Assembly: GCF_012317045.1 (NCBI RefSeq)
Contig: NZ_CP051154.1
Coordinates: 2,418,001-2,482,000, forward strand
DNA: 64,000 bases
Source of the DNA: Leifsonia sp. PS1209
Lineage (GTDB): Bacteria > Actinomycetota > Actinomycetes > Actinomycetales > Microbacteriaceae
Reading direction: 5' to 3'
Made by a program: the position numbers and the translations under genes
Notes under the pieces: model-generated
Seen by the model: the letters and a program-made list of their open reading frames with translations, nothing else
Databases searched by the model: none
What the model was told of the DNA's origin: nothing
Shown here: piece after piece, positions 1 through 10,793 of the stretch
How the letters are laid out: each line of letters starts with the position of its first letter
How positions within the stretch are numbered: position 1 is the stretch's first letter

Positions 1-2765
1 TCGACCGCGTCCTCGTGCACCTCGACGAGCGCGCGCCTGGTGTGGCCGAGCGAGTCGAACGCGCCGGCCTTGATCAGCGACTCCACCGTGCGCTTGTTGG
101 CCGCGTGGATCGGCACCTTGGTGAGGAAGTCGTGGAAGGAGTCGAACCTGCCCTTGGTCTCACGCGCCTCCCGCACGCCCTCGACGACGTTCGCGCCCAC
201 GTTGCGCACGGCGCCCATCCCGAAGCGGATGTCGGTGCCGACGGCGGCGAAGTAGAGGTTGGACTCGTTGACGTCCGGCGGGAGCACCTTGATGCCCATA
301 CGGCGGCACTCGTTGAGGTAGAGCGCCATCTTGTCTTTGGAGTCTCCGACGCTCGTCAGCAGCGCGGCCATGTACTCGGCCGGGTAGTGGGCCTTGAGGT
401 AGGCGGTCCAGTACGAGATGACGCCGTACGCGGCGGAGTGCGCTTTGTTGAACGCGTAGTCGGAGAAAGGGAGCAGGATCTCCCAGAGCTTGTTGACCGC
501 ATCCATCGAGAACCCGTTGTCGCGCATACCGCCCGCGAAGCCCTCGAACTGCTTGTCCAGCTCCGACTTCTTCTTCTTGCCCATCGCGCGGCGCAGGATG
601 TCCGCCTGGCCGAGCGAGAAGCCGGCGACCTTCTGTGCGATCGCCATCACCTGTTCCTGGTAGATGATGAGGCCGTAGCTGGTGGACAGGATCTCGGCGA
701 GCGGTTCGGCCAGCTCGGGATGGATCGGCGTGATCTCCTGCAGACCGTTCTTGCGCAGCGCGTAGTTCGTGTGCGAGTTCGCGCCCATCGGACCAGGACG
801 ATACAGGGCGATGAGCGCCGAGATGTCCTCGAAGTTGTCCGGCTTCATCAGCCGGAGCAGGGAGCGCATCGGGCCGCCGTCGAGCTGGAACACGCCGAGC
901 GTGTCTCCGCGGGAGAGCAGGTCGTACGCGCCGCGGTCGTCGAGCTCGAGGTCTTCGAGGACGAGCTTCTCTCCGCGGTTGGCCTCGATGTTGTCGAGGG
1001 CGTCGTTGATGATCGTGAGGTTGCGCAACCCCAGGAAGTCCATCTTGATCAGCCCGAGCGACTCGCACGCCGGATAGTCGAACTGCGTGACGATCTGGCC
1101 GTCCTGCTCGCGCTTCATGATCGGGATGATGTCGATCAGCGGGTCGGACGACATGATGACGCCCGCCGCATGCACACCCCACTGGCGCTTCAGGTTCTCC
1201 AGCCCCAGGGCCGTGTCGAAGACGGTCTTGGCCTCCGGGTCGCTCTCCACGACCGCCCGGATGTCCACCGCCTCCTTGTAGCGCGGGTGGTTCTTGTCGA
1301 AGATCCCGGTGAGCGGGATGTCCTTGCCCATCACGGGCGGCGGCATCGCCTTGGTGAGCTTGTCGCCCATCCCGAACGGGAAGCCGAGCACGCGCGAGGA
1401 GTCCTTCAGAGCCTGCTTGGCCTTGATGGTGCCGTACGTGACGATCTGGGCGACGCGCTCCTCGCCGTACTTCTCCGTGACGTACTTGATCACCTCGCCA
1501 CGGCGCCGGTCGTCGAAGTCGACGTCGAAGTCGGGCATGGAGACGCGGTCGGGGTTGAGGAAGCGCTCGAAGATCAGTCCGTGGCGCAGCGGGTCGAGGT
1601 CGGTGATGCGCATGGCGTACGCCGCCATCGAGCCTGCACCGGAGCCACGGCCGGGGCCGACCCTGATGCCGTTGCGCTTCGACCAGTTGATGAAGTCGGC
1701 GACCACCAGGAAGTATCCGGGGAAGCCCATCTGCGAGATGACGCCGATCTCGTAGTCCGCCTGCTTGCGGACCTCCTCGGTGATGCCTTCGGGGTAGCGC
1801 TCGTGCAGCCCCTTCTCGACCTCCTTGACGAACCAGCTCTGCTCCGTCTCGCCCTCCGGCACCGGGAAGCGCGGCATGTAGTTGGCGGAGGTGTCGAACT
1901 TCACGTCGCAGCGCTCTGCGATGGCGAGCGTGTTGTCGCAGGCCTCGGGGTGGTCGCGGAACAGCTGACGCATCTCTTCCGCGCTCTTGAGGTAGAACTC
2001 GTCGGCGTCGAACTTGAACCGGTTGGGGTCGTCGAGCGTCGAGCCGGACTGCACGCAGAGCAGCGCGGCGTGGCTCTTCGCGTCGGCGGCGTGCGTGTAG
2101 TGCAGGTCGTTGGTGGCGACGAGCGGGATGTCCAGTTCCTTCGCCAGCCGGATGAGGTCGGCCATGATGCGGCGCTCGATGCCGAGACCGTGATCCATGA
2201 TCTCGGCGAAGAAGTTCTCCTTGCCGAAGATGTCGCGGAACTCGGCGGCCGCCTTCTTCGCCTCGTCGTACTGGCCGAGCCGCAGCCTGGTCTGCACCTC
2301 GCCGGACGGGCAGCCCGTGGTGGCGATGATGCCCTTGGAGTAGCGGTTCAGCAGCTCCCTGTCCATGCGGGGCTTGAAGTAGTAGCCCTCCGTGGAGGCG
2401 AGCGACGACATCCGGAAGAGGTTGTGCATCCCCTCCGTGGTGGCCGCGAACATCGTCATGTGCGTGTACGCGCCGGAGCCGGAGACGTCGTCGCCGCCAC
2501 CGTCTCCCCACCGGATGCGGGTGCGGTCGGTGCGGTGCGTGCCCGGCGTGAGGTACGCCTCCGTGCCGATGATCGGCTTGATGCCGGCCTCGGTGGCGGT
2601 GCGCCAGAAGTCGAAGGCGCCGAACATGTTGCCGTGGTCGGTGACGGCGACGGCGGGCATGCCCTGCTCGACGGCGGCGTCGACGAGCGGTTTGATGCGC
2701 GCGGCACCGTCGAGCATCGAGTACTCGCTGTGGACGTGGAGATGGACGAAGGAGTCGGTCGGCAC
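1..2765 (-). CDS. dnaE: DNA polymerase III subunit alpha, N-terminal 921 residues (3' end outside window)
   Basis: Replicative polymerase catalytic subunit. The frame is open from a GTG at 2763-2765, preceded by GGAG, to the window edge. Actinobacterial DnaE1 is about 1180 aa, so roughly 260 C-terminal residues are missing. The N-terminal PHP domain keeps its metal-binding motifs (HVHSEYS, DHG, TGCPSGE, EIMDHG, TNDLHY). From family knowledge this domain is the proofreading exonuclease in actinobacterial DnaE1. The polymerase motif PDFDVDFDD supplies catalytic Asp412 and Asp414. The gene lies 42 bp after the pseudouridine synthase on the same strand, at the end of the division/lspA gene string. 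Confidence 0.97.
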   Translation of the reverse strand, partial: MPTDSFVHLHVHSEYSMLDGAARIKPLVDAAVEQGMPAVAVTDHGNMFGAFDFWRTATEAGIKPIIGTEAYLTPGTHRTDRTRIRWGDGGGDDVSGSGAYTHMTMFAATTEGMHNLFRMSSLASTEGYYFKPRMDRELLNRYSKGIIATTGCPSGEVQTRLRLGQYDEAKKAAAEFRDIFGKENFFAEIMDHGLGIERRIMADLIRLAKELDIPLVATNDLHYTHAADAKSHAALLCVQSGSTLDDPNRFKFDADEFYLKSAEEMRQLFRDHPEACDNTLAIAERCDVKFDTSANYMPRFPVPEGETEQSWFVKEVEKGLHERYPEGITEEVRKQADYEIGVISQMGFPGYFLVVADFINWSKRNGIRVGPGRGSGAGSMAAYAMRITDLDPLRHGLIFERFLNPDRVSMPDFDVDFDDRRRGEVIKYVTEKYGEERVAQIVTYGTIKAKQALKDSSRVLGFPFGMGDKLTKAMPPPVMGKDIPLTGIFDKNHPRYKEAVDIRAVVESDPEAKTVFDTALGLENLKRQWGVHAAGVIMSSDPLIDIIPIMKREQDGQIVTQFDYPACESLGLIKMDFLGLRNLTIINDALDNIEANRGEKLVLEDLELDDRGAYDLLSRGDTLGVFQLDGGPMRSLLRLMKPDNFEDISALIALYRPGPMGANSHTNYALRKNGLQEITPIHPELAEPLAEILSTSYGLIIYQEQVMAIAQKVAGFSLGQADILRRAMGKKKKSELDKQFEGFAGGMRDNGFSMDAVNKLWEILLPFSDYAFNKAHSAAYGVISYWTAYLKAHYPAEYMAALLTSVGDSKDKMALYLNECRRMGIKVLPPDVNESNLYFAAVGTDIRFGMGAVRNVGANVVEGVREARETKGRFDSFHDFLTKVPIHAANKRTVESLIKAGAFDSLGHTRRALVEVHEDAV

Positions 2766-2807
2766 TGTTTCTCCGGGTCGAGGTGAGGGCTTAAGACTAC
2801 GTCGGAC

Positions 2808-3728
2808 CTACGACGCGCGGAGCACGTCGAGAGCGTGTTGCAGATCCTCCGGGTATGTCGTGGTGAAGGTCACCCACTCCCCTGTCGACGGATGCTCGAA
2901 CGCGAGCTGCACGGCGTGCAGCCACTGCCTGGTGAGGCCGAGCCTGGCCGACAGCGTCGGGTCTGCGCCGTACATGGCGTCGCCGACGCAGGGGTGCCGC
3001 TGGGCAGCCATGTGCACGCGGATCTGGTGGGTGCGCCCGGTCTCCAGGTGCACCTCGAGCAGGCTGGCCGACGGGAACGCCTCGATGGTCTCGTAGTGCG
3101 TCACCGACGGCTTCCCGCCGGCGACGACCGCGAACTTCCAGTCGGACTTCGGGTGGCGGCCGATCGGAGCATCCACGGTGCCGACCAGCGGATCGGGGTG
3201 ACCCTGCACGACCGCGTGGTAGATCTTCACGACGGTGCGGTCGTGGAACGCCCGCTTGAGGTGCGTGTACGCCCGCTCGGACTTGGCGACCACCATCAGG
3301 CCGCTCGTGCCCGCGTCCAGCCGGTGGACGATGCCCGCCCGCTCCGCAGCACCGGAGGTGGAGATGCGGAAGCCGGCGGCGGCGAGGGCGCCGAGCACCG
3401 TCGGTCCCTCCCAGCCGGCTGCCGGATGCGCTGCGACGCCGACGGGCTTGTCGATCACGACGATGTCGTCGTCGTCGTGCACGATCGTGAGCTCGGGCAC
3501 CGCGATCGGGACGATCTTCACTTCGGTCTTCGGCTGCCAGCTCACCTCGAGCCAGCTCCCGGCGGAGAGCCGGTCGGACTTGTCGACCTGGCGGCCGTCG
3601 ACGCTCACGCCGCCCGCCTCGGTGATCTCGGCCGCGAAGCTGCGGGAGAAGCCGAGGAGCTTGGCGAGGCCCGCATCCACCCGGGAGCCTTCGAGGCCGT
3701 CCGGGATGGGGAAACTCCGGGATTCCAT
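2808..3728 (-). CDS. RluD-family 23S rRNA pseudouridine synthase
   Basis: 306 aa. Residues 15-65 form an S4 RNA-binding domain, followed by the RluA/RluD catalytic domain. The signature HRLDAGTSG carries the catalytic Asp138 that attacks uridine C1'. A second conserved block, GRTHQIRVH, follows. It converts specific uridines in large-subunit rRNA to pseudouridine; which ones cannot be read from sequence alone. The ATG lies 2 nt after the lspA stop, so the two are probably co-transcribed. The lspA-rluD pairing is common in bacteria. Confidence 0.93.
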   Translation of the reverse strand: MESRSFPIPDGLEGSRVDAGLAKLLGFSRSFAAEITEAGGVSVDGRQVDKSDRLSAGSWLEVSWQPKTEVKIVPIAVPELTIVHDDDDIVVIDKPVGVAAHPAAGWEGPTVLGALAAAGFRISTSGAAERAGIVHRLDAGTSGLMVVAKSERAYTHLKRAFHDRTVVKIYHAVVQGHPDPLVGTVDAPIGRHPKSDWKFAVVAGGKPSVTHYETIEAFPSASLLEVHLETGRTHQIRVHMAAQRHPCVGDAMYGADPTLSARLGLTRQWLHAVQLAFEHPSTGEWVTFTTTYPEDLQHALDVLRAS

Positions 3729-3730
3729 GG

Positions 3731-4318
3731 CTAGCCGGCTGGCTTGTCGTGCGGGTCGGGCTCCGCCTCGGCGGCGACGGCTTCCGCCTCCGCCTCCTCC
3801 TCGTCGTCCGTGCGCTTGCCGTCCAGGCCGATGCCGCGGATCGTGAGGATCAGGAACAGCACCATGCTCGACACGATGGCCACGTCGGCGAGGTTGAAGA
3901 TCGCCGGCAGGAGCGGGATCTGCAGGAAGTCGACCACGTGGCCGACCCCGAAGCCCGGCTCCCGGAAGAGCCTGTCCGTCAGGTTGCCGAGCAGGCCACC
4001 GAGCAGCAGTCCGAACAGGACCGCCCAGGCCGCCGACCGGATGCGCGGGGCGTACCAGATCACGAAGCCGAGGACACCGACGCCCACGATGGAGAAGATC
4101 CAGGTGGACCCGCTGCCGATGGAGAACGCAGCTCCCGCGTTCTTGACGAAGTTGAACTGCAACAGCTGGCCGAGCACCTCGACCCGCTGACCCTCATACA
4201 GGTTCTGCACCACCAGGACCTTGGCGATCTGGTCGACGAGGTACACGACGAGCGCGACGACGCCGAGGACCGCCAAGGCCCGGATGCTGACCTTGGCGCG
4301 GGAGGTACTAGCCTCCAA
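3731..4318 (-). CDS. lspA: Signal peptidase II (prolipoprotein signal peptidase)
   Basis: About 195 aa integral membrane aspartic protease that cleaves lipoprotein signal peptides after lipidation. Four hydrophobic segments are visible. The catalytic aspartates are in GNLTDRLF and FNLADVAI, and the [11 protein letters not shown] motif is present. I chose a TTG start at 4318, which overlaps the divIVA stop by 11 nt. No ATG or GTG lies between there and the first membrane helix, and the longer in-frame extension is antisense-like Pro/Arg-rich sequence. The C-terminal tail is acidic (Glu/Ala rich) and presumably cytoplasmic. Confidence 0.9.
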   Translation of the reverse strand: MEASTSRAKVSIRALAVLGVVALVVYLVDQIAKVLVVQNLYEGQRVEVLGQLLQFNFVKNAGAAFSIGSGSTWIFSIVGVGVLGFVIWYAPRIRSAAWAVLFGLLLGGLLGNLTDRLFREPGFGVGHVVDFLQIPLLPAIFNLADVAIVSSMVLFLILTIRGIGLDGKRTDDEEEAEAEAVAAEAEPDPHDKPAG

Positions 4319-5183
4319 AGCCGGGGAAGACCGGGGGCTGCTGGCCCTGGTCCTGGCCGCTGGCGTTGTCGCCTGCGTTGGCGGAGACCGGGGCGGGGAC
4401 CGCACCGGAGTTGACGTTGGCCGACGCGTCCTGCGAACCGGTGCGCGGCGCTGCGTAGCTGCCCGTGCCGGAGACCGACGAGCTCTCGAGGTCGCGGAGC
4501 TGGCCCTCGATGTAGCCCTTCAGCTTCTCGCGGTACTCGCGCTCGAACGAGCGGAGGCCGTCGATGCGGCTCTCGAGTGCCGTGCGCTCCTGGTCGAGGG
4601 CGCTGATCTGCGCGCGCTGCTTCGACTCGGCCTCTGCGACGATGCGGGCGGCGGTGGCGTGCCCCTCCGCGATCAGCGAGTCGCGCTTCTCGATGCCCTC
4701 GCGCACGTGCTCCTCGTGCAGGCGGCGAGCCAGCTGCAGGAGGTTGTTGGTGCTGTTCGGGTCGGAGGCGTTGGCGTCCGGCGCGGTGTACGCGGCCGAT
4801 GCCCCGCCCGCTGCCGCTGCCGCTGCGACGGGAGCCGCTGCGGTCGCGGGGGCGGCCTGAGCGGCCTGCTGCGCTTCCGCGAGGCGCTGCTTGAGCTCCT
4901 CGTTCTCCTTCTGCAGGCGAGCGACCTCGCCGTTGTCGGCCGCGGGGGCCGCCGCGACGGGAGCCGGGGCTGCGCCGCCCTGACCACCGCTGCGCTGCAG
5001 TTCGGCGATGCGCGAATCGCTCGCCACGAGGCGCTGCTTGAGCTCCTCGTTCTCCTGGTTCAGACGACGCAGTTCGACGACGACCTCATCGAGGAAGTCA
5101 TCGACCTCGTCCTGGTCATAGCCCTCACGGAACTTCGTCGGTTGGAACCGCTTGTTGACTACATCTTCCGGAGTCAGCGCCAT
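4308..5183 (-). CDS. divIVA: DivIVA/Wag31 polar growth scaffold
   Basis: 291 aa coiled-coil protein that marks curved membrane at poles and septa and directs apical wall growth in Actinobacteria. The N-terminal lipid-binding module MALTPEDVVNKRF with GYDQDEVDDFLDEV is typical. Long heptad-like stretches follow, with NEELKQRL appearing twice and EELKQRLAEAQ. An Ala/Pro-rich linker (about 85-145) and a Gly/Pro/Gln-rich tail are also seen. The start is the ATG at 5181-5183, with AAGGTGG upstream. The gene sits in the conserved sepF-yggT-divIVA order downstream of ftsZ. In mycobacteria and corynebacteria this protein is phosphorylated by PknA/PknB-type kinases. Confidence 0.95.
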   Translation of the reverse strand: MALTPEDVVNKRFQPTKFREGYDQDEVDDFLDEVVVELRRLNQENEELKQRLVASDSRIAELQRSGGQGGAAPAPVAAAPAADNGEVARLQKENEELKQRLAEAQQAAQAAPATAAAPVAAAAAAGGASAAYTAPDANASDPNSTNNLLQLARRLHEEHVREGIEKRDSLIAEGHATAARIVAEAESKQRAQISALDQERTALESRIDGLRSFEREYREKLKGYIEGQLRDLESSSVSGTGSYAAPRTGSQDASANVNSGAVPAPVSANAGDNASGQDQGQQPPVFPGFGG

Positions 5184-5333
5184 GGCAAGCCACCTTAGAT
5201 CTTGGGGTACGAACAAAAATTGCGTTCAGCCAACGCTAGCAAAGAGCGCTGGGGGTGCGCACTCCGCCGTCGCTCATCGGTCGTCGGCTCGTCAACACTA
5301 CATCCCGAGCAACGCCCGACTGGCGACCGACTC

Positions 5334-5630
5334 TCAGGTAAGTCCGACAGTCACGTACAGGCCGATGATGACCACCAGCATGGTGAGGCTCCAGCCGAAA
5401 TCGATCGCGATCGGCCCCATCGACAGCGGCGGAATGATCCTGCGGAAGAACTTGATCGGCGGGTCCGTCACGACGTATGCGGACTCCGCGAGCACCAGGC
5501 CGAAGCCGCGGGGGCGCCATCCCCTGCTGAAGGTGCGCACCAGGTCGAGCACGAAGCGCGCCCAGAGCACGAAGAAATAGATCAGGAGCAGGTAGTACGC
5601 CACAGTGGCGACGATCGCGAGGACAAACAC
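5334..5630 (-). CDS. YggT family membrane protein
   Basis: 98 aa with two hydrophobic blocks: residues 1-25, and 70-96 near the C-terminus. Between them is the family pattern PPIKFFRRIIPPLSMGPIAIDFGWSL (partly quoted: PPIKFFRRIIPP). YggT proteins sit next to sepF in Actinobacteria and Firmicutes and have been linked to division and osmotic tolerance, but the molecular role is unknown. The start is GTG at 5628-5630. It lies 112 bp downstream of sepF and 150 bp upstream of divIVA on the same strand. Confidence 0.88.
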   Translation of the reverse strand: MFVLAIVATVAYYLLLIYFFVLWARFVLDLVRTFSRGWRPRGFGLVLAESAYVVTDPPIKFFRRIIPPLSMGPIAIDFGWSLTMLVVIIGLYVTVGLT

Positions 5631-5742
5631 GAGTCTCAGTATGGACGAAAGCGCGCCGCCCCAGCTGGGAACGGCGCGCTCTCGGAGTGTCTGCGGCTAT
5701 CGTTTCGCTCTCGGCGAAGCGGGCTCAGGCGTGGGTGAGGAC

Positions 5743-6255
5743 TCAGGCCTGGGCGAAGAAGGAGGCGTCGACCTCCGCGTCCTGGCCGCCGTGCTCGCCG
5801 GAGACGACGACGTGCGACGGGGACAGCAGGAAGACCTTCGGCGTCACGCGCTCGATCTTGCCGTAGAGGCCCTGCGAGAGGCCGCTGGCGAAGTCGATCA
5901 GGCGGCGCGCGTCTCCTTCGCTCATCTGCGACAGGTTGATGATCACCGGGATGCCTTCGCGGAAGGATTCGGCGATCGCCTGGGCGTCGCGGTACTGGCG
6001 GGGGTGGACCGTGAGGATCTCGTTCATTTCCTGTACCGAAACATTCCGTGCGGTGGACGATTTGCGCAGCGGGGTCACCGGAGCGCGACCGGCCACGGGA
6101 GCGACCGGTGCAGGGTGGGGGACGGGCGCGACGGGGGCCGGGTGCTGCTGCGGCGCCTGCTGGCGCTGCGGCTGCTCCTGAGCCTGCTCGTCGTACTCGA
6201 GCTCTTCGTCGGCGAGGCCGAGGTAGACCATCGTCTTCTTCAGCGGGTTGGACAT
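5743..6255 (-). CDS. sepF: SepF, FtsZ membrane anchor
   Basis: 170 aa. The N-terminal [18 protein letters not shown] is the amphipathic membrane-binding segment. A Gln/Pro/Ala-rich linker (about 25-75) leads to the globular SepF/DUF552 domain, which contains [17 protein letters not shown] and [15 protein letters not shown]. In Actinobacteria, which lack FtsA, SepF is the main tether of the Z ring. It binds the FtsZ C-terminal peptide, which is intact in the FtsZ of this window. It follows yggS in the usual ftsZ-yggS-sepF order. Confidence 0.96.
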   Translation of the reverse strand: MSNPLKKTMVYLGLADEELEYDEQAQEQPQRQQAPQQHPAPVAPVPHPAPVAPVAGRAPVTPLRKSSTARNVSVQEMNEILTVHPRQYRDAQAIAESFREGIPVIINLSQMSEGDARRLIDFASGLSQGLYGKIERVTPKVFLLSPSHVVVSGEHGGQDAEVDASFFAQA

Positions 6256-6318
6256 GCGATCCTCCGTGTAGACCTGTGCGCCGTCGCTTTCCAGGCACGA
6301 CGAACTTTCTCTTCGAGA

Positions 6319-7020
6319 TTAACCGGGCTGCGGGCGATTCCCGGTAATGGCGGTGCCAATACGAAGGTGTGTCGCCCCTTCCGCGATGGCGTCCGCGTAG
6401 TCCTGCGACATCCCGGCGGAGATGCTCACCGCGTCCGGCGCGATGCGGCGCACGCGCTCGCTCGCCAGCAGGACGCGCTCGAACGCCCGCCTCGGCTGCT
6501 CGTCGATCGGAGCGACGGCCATCACACCGAGCAGGCGCAGCCCGGGTGTGGCGAGGACGTGGTCGACCAGCGGTTCGAGATCGCGGTCGGCGACGCCGCC
6601 GCGTGCCGGGTCGTCGGTGAGGTTGAGCTGCACGAAGCAGTCGACGTCCGACTCGTCGGAGCGCAGAGCATCCACCAGCGACACGCGGTCGACCGAGTGG
6701 ATGACGGACGCGTACGCACGCGCCTGCCTCGCCTTTTTGCTCTGCAGCTGCCCGACGAAGTGCCAGCGCAGGTCGAGGTCGGCGAGTTCCGCCGCCTTGG
6801 CCTGCGCCTCCTGGTGGCGGTTCTCCCCCACGTCGTGCACGCCGAGCCCGGCAAGCTCGCGCACGAGCGACGCCGGATGGAACTTGGTGACGACGATCGT
6901 CGTCAGTTCCTCCGGCGAACGCCCGGCGGCGCGGGCGGCATCGTCGATGCCGGCCCGCACGGCGCCGAGCCGCTCGGCGAGCGGGCTACTTGAGGAAGTC
7001 GGGGATGTCGAGGTCGTCAT
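6319..7020 (-). CDS. YggS/PLPBP family pyridoxal-phosphate homeostasis protein
   Basis: 233 aa alanine-racemase-N-like PLP-binding protein. The PLP lysine is in the motif [32 protein letters not shown] and the C-terminal phosphate-binding region [13 protein letters not shown] match the family. Members buffer PLP rather than catalyse a known reaction. The ATG start lies inside the 3' end of ftsZ (35-nt overlap), so the two genes look translationally linked. The laccase-like pgeF gene often found between ftsZ and yggS in Actinobacteria is absent here. Confidence 0.92.
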   Translation of the reverse strand: MTTSTSPTSSSSPLAERLGAVRAGIDDAARAAGRSPEELTTIVVTKFHPASLVRELAGLGVHDVGENRHQEAQAKAAELADLDLRWHFVGQLQSKKARQARAYASVIHSVDRVSLVDALRSDESDVDCFVQLNLTDDPARGGVADRDLEPLVDHVLATPGLRLLGVMAVAPIDEQPRRAFERVLLASERVRRIAPDAVSISAGMSQDYADAIAEGATHLRIGTAITGNRPQPG

Positions 7021-8158
7021 TCTCGTCGTCGAAGGCTGGGTCCTTGGGCGCGGCGTCGGACACGGGGCTCTCCCCCGCCGACCAGGCGTCGGTGGACGGG
7101 GATGGGATGTCCTCGGCGTCGAGCGCAGCGGTGCTCGCCAGTCCGTCGTCGTCTCCGGCCTCCACGAAGGTGGTGCGGCGCGCTTCGGCGAGCTGCGTCT
7201 TGGCGTTCGGCTCCCCTCCGTCGAATCCGGCGGCGATGACCGTCACGCGCACCTCGTCACCGAGGGTGTCGTCGATGACGGCGCCGAAGATGATGTTGGC
7301 CTCCGGGTGCACGGCCTCCTGGACCAGGCGGGCGGCGTCGTTGATCTCGAAGATGCCGAGGTTCGAGCCACCCTGGATGGAGAGCAGCACGCCATGGGCT
7401 CCGTCGATGCTCGCTTCGAGCAGCGGGGACGCCACGGCGAGTTCCGCCGCCTTGATAGCACGGTCGGCGCCGCGCGAGGAGCCGATGCCCATGAGCGCGG
7501 AGCCCGCGCCCTGCATGACCGACTTCACGTCGGCGAAGTCGAGGTTGATGAGGCCCGGGGTGGTGATGAGGTCGGTGATGCCCTGGACACCGGCGAGGAG
7601 CACCTGGTCGGCGGTGGAGAACGCCTCGAGCATGCTGATCCCGCGGTCGCTGATCTCCAGCAGCCGGTCGTTCGGCACCACGATGAGGGTGTCGACCTCT
7701 TCCTTCAGGCGCTGCACACCGGCCTCCGCCTGCTCCGAGCGGCGCTTGCCCTCGAAGCCGAACGGCTTGGTGACGACACCGATGGTGAGCGCGCCGATCG
7801 ACTTGGCGATGCGCGCGACGACGGGCGCGCCGCCCGTGCCGGTTCCGCCGCCCTCGCCCGCGGTGACGAAGACCATGTCCGCGCCGGCGAGCGCTTCCTC
7901 GATCTCCTCCGCGTGGTCCTCCGCAGCACGGCGGCCGACCTCGGGGTCCGCTCCGGCGCCGAGCCCGCGGGTGATCTCACGGCCGACGTCGAGCTTGACG
8001 TCCGCGTCGCTCATCAGCAGTGCTTGCGCATCCGTGTTGATGGCGATGAACTCGACGCCGCGAAGCCCGAGTTCGATCATCCGGTTGACGGCGTTGACGC
8101 CGCCACCGCCGATGCCGACGACTTTGATCACGGCGAGGTAGTTCTGATTTGATGTCAC
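6986..8158 (-). CDS. ftsZ: Cell division protein FtsZ
   Basis: 390 aa tubulin-like GTPase that forms the Z ring. The tubulin signature [13 protein letters not shown], the nucleotide-binding [13 protein letters not shown] and the T7-loop region [11 protein letters not shown] are all present. After an acidic linker the protein ends in the conserved peptide DLDIPDFLK, which binds SepF. A longer in-frame ATG (8221) exists, but the GTG at 8156-8158 (then TSNQNYLAV) has GGAGG at good spacing and matches family N-termini. A 154-bp, AT-richer gap separates it from ftsQ, so it probably has its own promoter. Confidence 0.97.
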   Translation of the reverse strand: MTSNQNYLAVIKVVGIGGGGVNAVNRMIELGLRGVEFIAINTDAQALLMSDADVKLDVGREITRGLGAGADPEVGRRAAEDHAEEIEEALAGADMVFVTAGEGGGTGTGGAPVVARIAKSIGALTIGVVTKPFGFEGKRRSEQAEAGVQRLKEEVDTLIVVPNDRLLEISDRGISMLEAFSTADQVLLAGVQGITDLITTPGLINLDFADVKSVMQGAGSALMGIGSSRGADRAIKAAELAVASPLLEASIDGAHGVLLSIQGGSNLGIFEINDAARLVQEAVHPEANIIFGAVIDDTLGDEVRVTVIAAGFDGGEPNAKTQLAEARRTTFVEAGDDDGLASTAALDAEDIPSPSTDAWSAGESPVSDAAPKDPAFDDENDDLDIPDFLK

Positions 8159-8312
8159 GTCCGGCCTCCACTGGGAACCTTCAACCTCAAGTCGAGGCTT
8201 AAAGTTATGCTCAGTATGCAATTCTTGATTCGACGTTAGGTGCGCACGGGCTCAGCCCCCGTAGCGCGCGGGGCGTGTCGGAAAAGTCGGCACGCATCCG
8301 GGCGATCTCGCC
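8159..8312 (-). promoter_or_regulatory. ftsQ-ftsZ intergenic region, likely carrying the ftsZ promoter
   Basis: This is the widest gap inside the division cluster. Its centre (about 8186-8240) is clearly AT-richer than the surroundings and contains TTGCATACT and TAACTT on the minus strand. I cannot fix a -35/-10 pair. A GGAGG ribosome site lies at the ftsZ end. In C. glutamicum the MerR protein FtsR activates ftsZ, and an FtsR-like gene is present at 41248-41946. A site here is plausible but not identified. Confidence 0.35.
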
Positions 8313-9317
8313 CTATCCCGTCGTCACGCTGTGCGGCGACGAGACATCGAAGGTGCTCGCGTTGGATGCGCTCTTCAACAGGGCGGACAGGTCCGCCGCC
8401 TTCAGATCCGAGTCCTCCGCGCTTCCCCACACCACTTTCGCACCGCTGTCGCGCAGAGTGAAGCTCACATCGTCCGCCGTCGTCGCCGAGATGGTGTCCA
8501 CCCGCGCGAGCAGGTCGGCGGGAAGCGCTCCGAGCACCTCGGCGGCCGCCGCGAATCCCGACTTGGCGTCGCGCTCCGCCGCAGCACCGGATGCGGTGAT
8601 CAGCGGGTAGCCGTCCTGCCTGGCCTGAGCGGTCGCGATCGACACCTTCGCCGCATCCACCAGGGTGAAGGTGTTCCCGCTCTGCAGCACGCCGATCGGC
8701 TGGCGTTCGACGATCCTGACGACGATGGTGTTCGGCGGGTGGCTCTCGACGCTGTAGCTCCTGATCAGCGGGAACGCGGCCAGGTCGCCGCGGATCGCAC
8801 CCTGGTCGACGAGCGGGAGCGGTTTGCCGAGCTGGTCGGAGAGCGCCTTCTTCACCGCGGAGACGTCGAGCCGGGAGGTTCCCGTGACGTCGATCGTGCG
8901 CAGCGCCATCAGCGGGGAGAACGCGGTCAGTGCGACACCGAGCACGAGCGCGACCACCACGCCGGCGGCGGAGAACCAGGCGATCTTCCTGCGCCTGGAC
9001 CGCTTGGTGAAGCGGCGGACCTCCCCGCGCTCGACCTTCGCCCTCTCTTTCCTGGCGCGGCGCAGCTCGCGGCTGATCTCGCGGTTGGAGGGAAGGCGAT
9101 CGTACGCGTCCGCGTGGCCTGTGGAGGGCTGCTGCGCCGTCTGCTGTGTCGTCTCCTGGGCGGCGGGCTGCTCATCCACCCGCTGCGGGATGATCGGGAT
9201 GGGCTCGGTCGTCGCCGTGCTGCGCGGAGCCCTCCGCTCCGGCGCCTGCTGGGTCGGCGGCGCGACCGGCGGCTGCGCGGAGACAGCCGACGGGTCGAAC
9301 CCCTGGGGACGCTTCAC
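8313..9317 (-). CDS. ftsQ: Cell division protein FtsQ/DivIB
   Basis: 334 aa bitopic divisome protein that joins FtsL/FtsB and controls septal synthase activation. It has a long Pro/Gln-rich cytoplasmic N-terminus (1-105), then basic residues and one membrane helix (about 118-140, AWFSAAGVVVALVLG). A POTRA domain beginning ALRTIDVTGTSRLDV and the FtsQ domain follow. The ATG is 10 nt after the murC stop. The murC-ftsQ-ftsZ order is standard for Actinobacteria, and murB/ddl are not inserted here. Confidence 0.93.
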   Translation of the reverse strand: MKRPQGFDPSAVSAQPPVAPPTQQAPERRAPRSTATTEPIPIIPQRVDEQPAAQETTQQTAQQPSTGHADAYDRLPSNREISRELRRARKERAKVERGEVRRFTKRSRRRKIAWFSAAGVVVALVLGVALTAFSPLMALRTIDVTGTSRLDVSAVKKALSDQLGKPLPLVDQGAIRGDLAAFPLIRSYSVESHPPNTIVVRIVERQPIGVLQSGNTFTLVDAAKVSIATAQARQDGYPLITASGAAAERDAKSGFAAAAEVLGALPADLLARVDTISATTADDVSFTLRDSGAKVVWGSAEDSDLKAADLSALLKSASNASTFDVSSPHSVTTG

Positions 9318-9327
9318 GACGGGACGG

Positions 9328-10737
9328 CTACTCTCGGACGCGGCGGAGCGAGTCGAGCAGCTGCGGGACGATGCGGTACACGTCGCCGCAGCCGAGCGTG
9401 ATGACGAAGTCGCCGTCGCGGGCGATGTCGGCCGTGTGGTCGGCGGCGGCCTGCCAGTCCGCGATGAACGCGACGTGCTCCGGATGCGCGAAGCGGTCGG
9501 CGACGAGCGCCCCCGTCACGCCGGGCTCCGGATCCTCCCTGGCGCCGTAGACGTCGAGGACGACCGTCTCGTCCGCGTACGTCTCGAGCGTCTCCGCGAA
9601 CTCCTGCGCGAACAGGCGGGTGCGGCTGTAGAGGTGCGGCTGGTGCACGGCGATGATCCTGCCGGAGCCGACGACCGTGCGCGCAGCGGACAGGGCGGCG
9701 GCGACCTCGGTCGGGTGGTGGGCGTAGTCGTCGTAGACGCTCACGCCGCCGACGGTGCCGTGCAGCTCGAAGCGGCGCTCCGTGCCGCCGAACTCGGCGA
9801 TGGCGGCGAGCGACGCTGCGGGCTCGAAGCCGAGTCCGGTGAGCACGGCGAAGGCGCCGGCTGCGTTGATCGCGTTGTGACGGCCGGGCACGCGCAACTG
9901 CGCGGAGTATTCCGCGCCGTCGTAGGAGAGCGTGAAGGCGACGGGGCCGTCCGTGACGATCGAGTGGACGCGGACGACGGCATCCTGGGCCTCGCCGAAG
10001 GTCACGATGCGCTTGTCCGGCGCCTCGGCGCGCAGCTTCGCCGTGACGTGGGTGGCACCCGCGTCGTCGGACGAGACGACCACCAGCTCGCTCGCCTCGC
10101 GGGCGAACGTGACGAAGGCGTCCTCGAAGGCCTGCAGCGAGCCGTAGTGGTCGAGGTGGTCGGGATCGACGTTGGTGATCAGCGCGACCGCCGTGTCGTA
10201 GAGGAGGAACGAGCCGTCCGACTCGTCGGCCTCGACGACGAACAGTTCGCCGGAGCCGGCCTGCGAGCTCTTGCCCAGCGACTCGATCACACCGCCGTTG
10301 ACGAAGCTCGGGTCCTCGCCCAGGCCGAGCAGACCCGTGACGATCATGCCGGTCGACGTGGTCTTGCCGTGCGCTCCGGCCACGGAGACGAGACGCTTGC
10401 CGTGGATCAGCCAGGCGAGTGCCTGCGAGCGGTGCAGCACCGGCAGTCCCTTGGCGAGGGCGAGCTGGTACTCCGGATTGTCCTGCCAGAGCGCACCGGT
10501 GACCACGAGCGTGTCCGCGTCGCCGACGTTCGCCGCATCGTGCCCGATCGCGATGGTCGCGCCGAGCTCGCGGAGGGCGACGACGTTGGCGGACTCGCGG
10601 GCGTCCGAACCGGTCACCGTGTACCCGGCCTCGAGGAACAGGCGGGCGATGCCGCTCATGCCCGAACCGCCGATGCCCACGAAGTGCAGGGCGCCGAGCT
10701 CGTCGGGGAGCGTCATGGTGAGGTCGGGTTTGATCAC
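9328..10737 (-). CDS. murC: UDP-N-acetylmuramate--L-alanine ligase
   Basis: 469 aa cytoplasmic Mur ligase that adds the first peptide-stem residue to UDP-MurNAc with ATP. The N-terminal Rossmann motif [12 protein letters not shown], the ATP loop [12 protein letters not shown], the central ADESDGSF and the C-terminal HQPHLYSRT are all family signatures. The GTG at 10735-10737 is used here; an in-frame ATG seven codons later cannot be excluded. It follows murG by 56 bp. Confidence 0.95.
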   Translation of the reverse strand: MIKPDLTMTLPDELGALHFVGIGGSGMSGIARLFLEAGYTVTGSDARESANVVALRELGATIAIGHDAANVGDADTLVVTGALWQDNPEYQLALAKGLPVLHRSQALAWLIHGKRLVSVAGAHGKTTSTGMIVTGLLGLGEDPSFVNGGVIESLGKSSQAGSGELFVVEADESDGSFLLYDTAVALITNVDPDHLDHYGSLQAFEDAFVTFAREASELVVVSSDDAGATHVTAKLRAEAPDKRIVTFGEAQDAVVRVHSIVTDGPVAFTLSYDGAEYSAQLRVPGRHNAINAAGAFAVLTGLGFEPAASLAAIAEFGGTERRFELHGTVGGVSVYDDYAHHPTEVAAALSAARTVVGSGRIIAVHQPHLYSRTRLFAQEFAETLETYADETVVLDVYGAREDPEPGVTGALVADRFAHPEHVAFIADWQAAADHTADIARDGDFVITLGCGDVYRIVPQLLDSLRRVRE

Positions 10738-10793
10738 GGGAACTGCTTTCGGTCGGGACGGAATCGCACCATCAAGTATGAACGGTACGCGCC

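Noticed and set aside
15..2786. A 923-codon open frame on the plus strand
   Set aside because: It is antisense to dnaE, whose frame shows all polymerase and PHP motifs. Such long shadows are common at this GC content. The sequence is Val/Leu/Arg/Glu-rich without domains.
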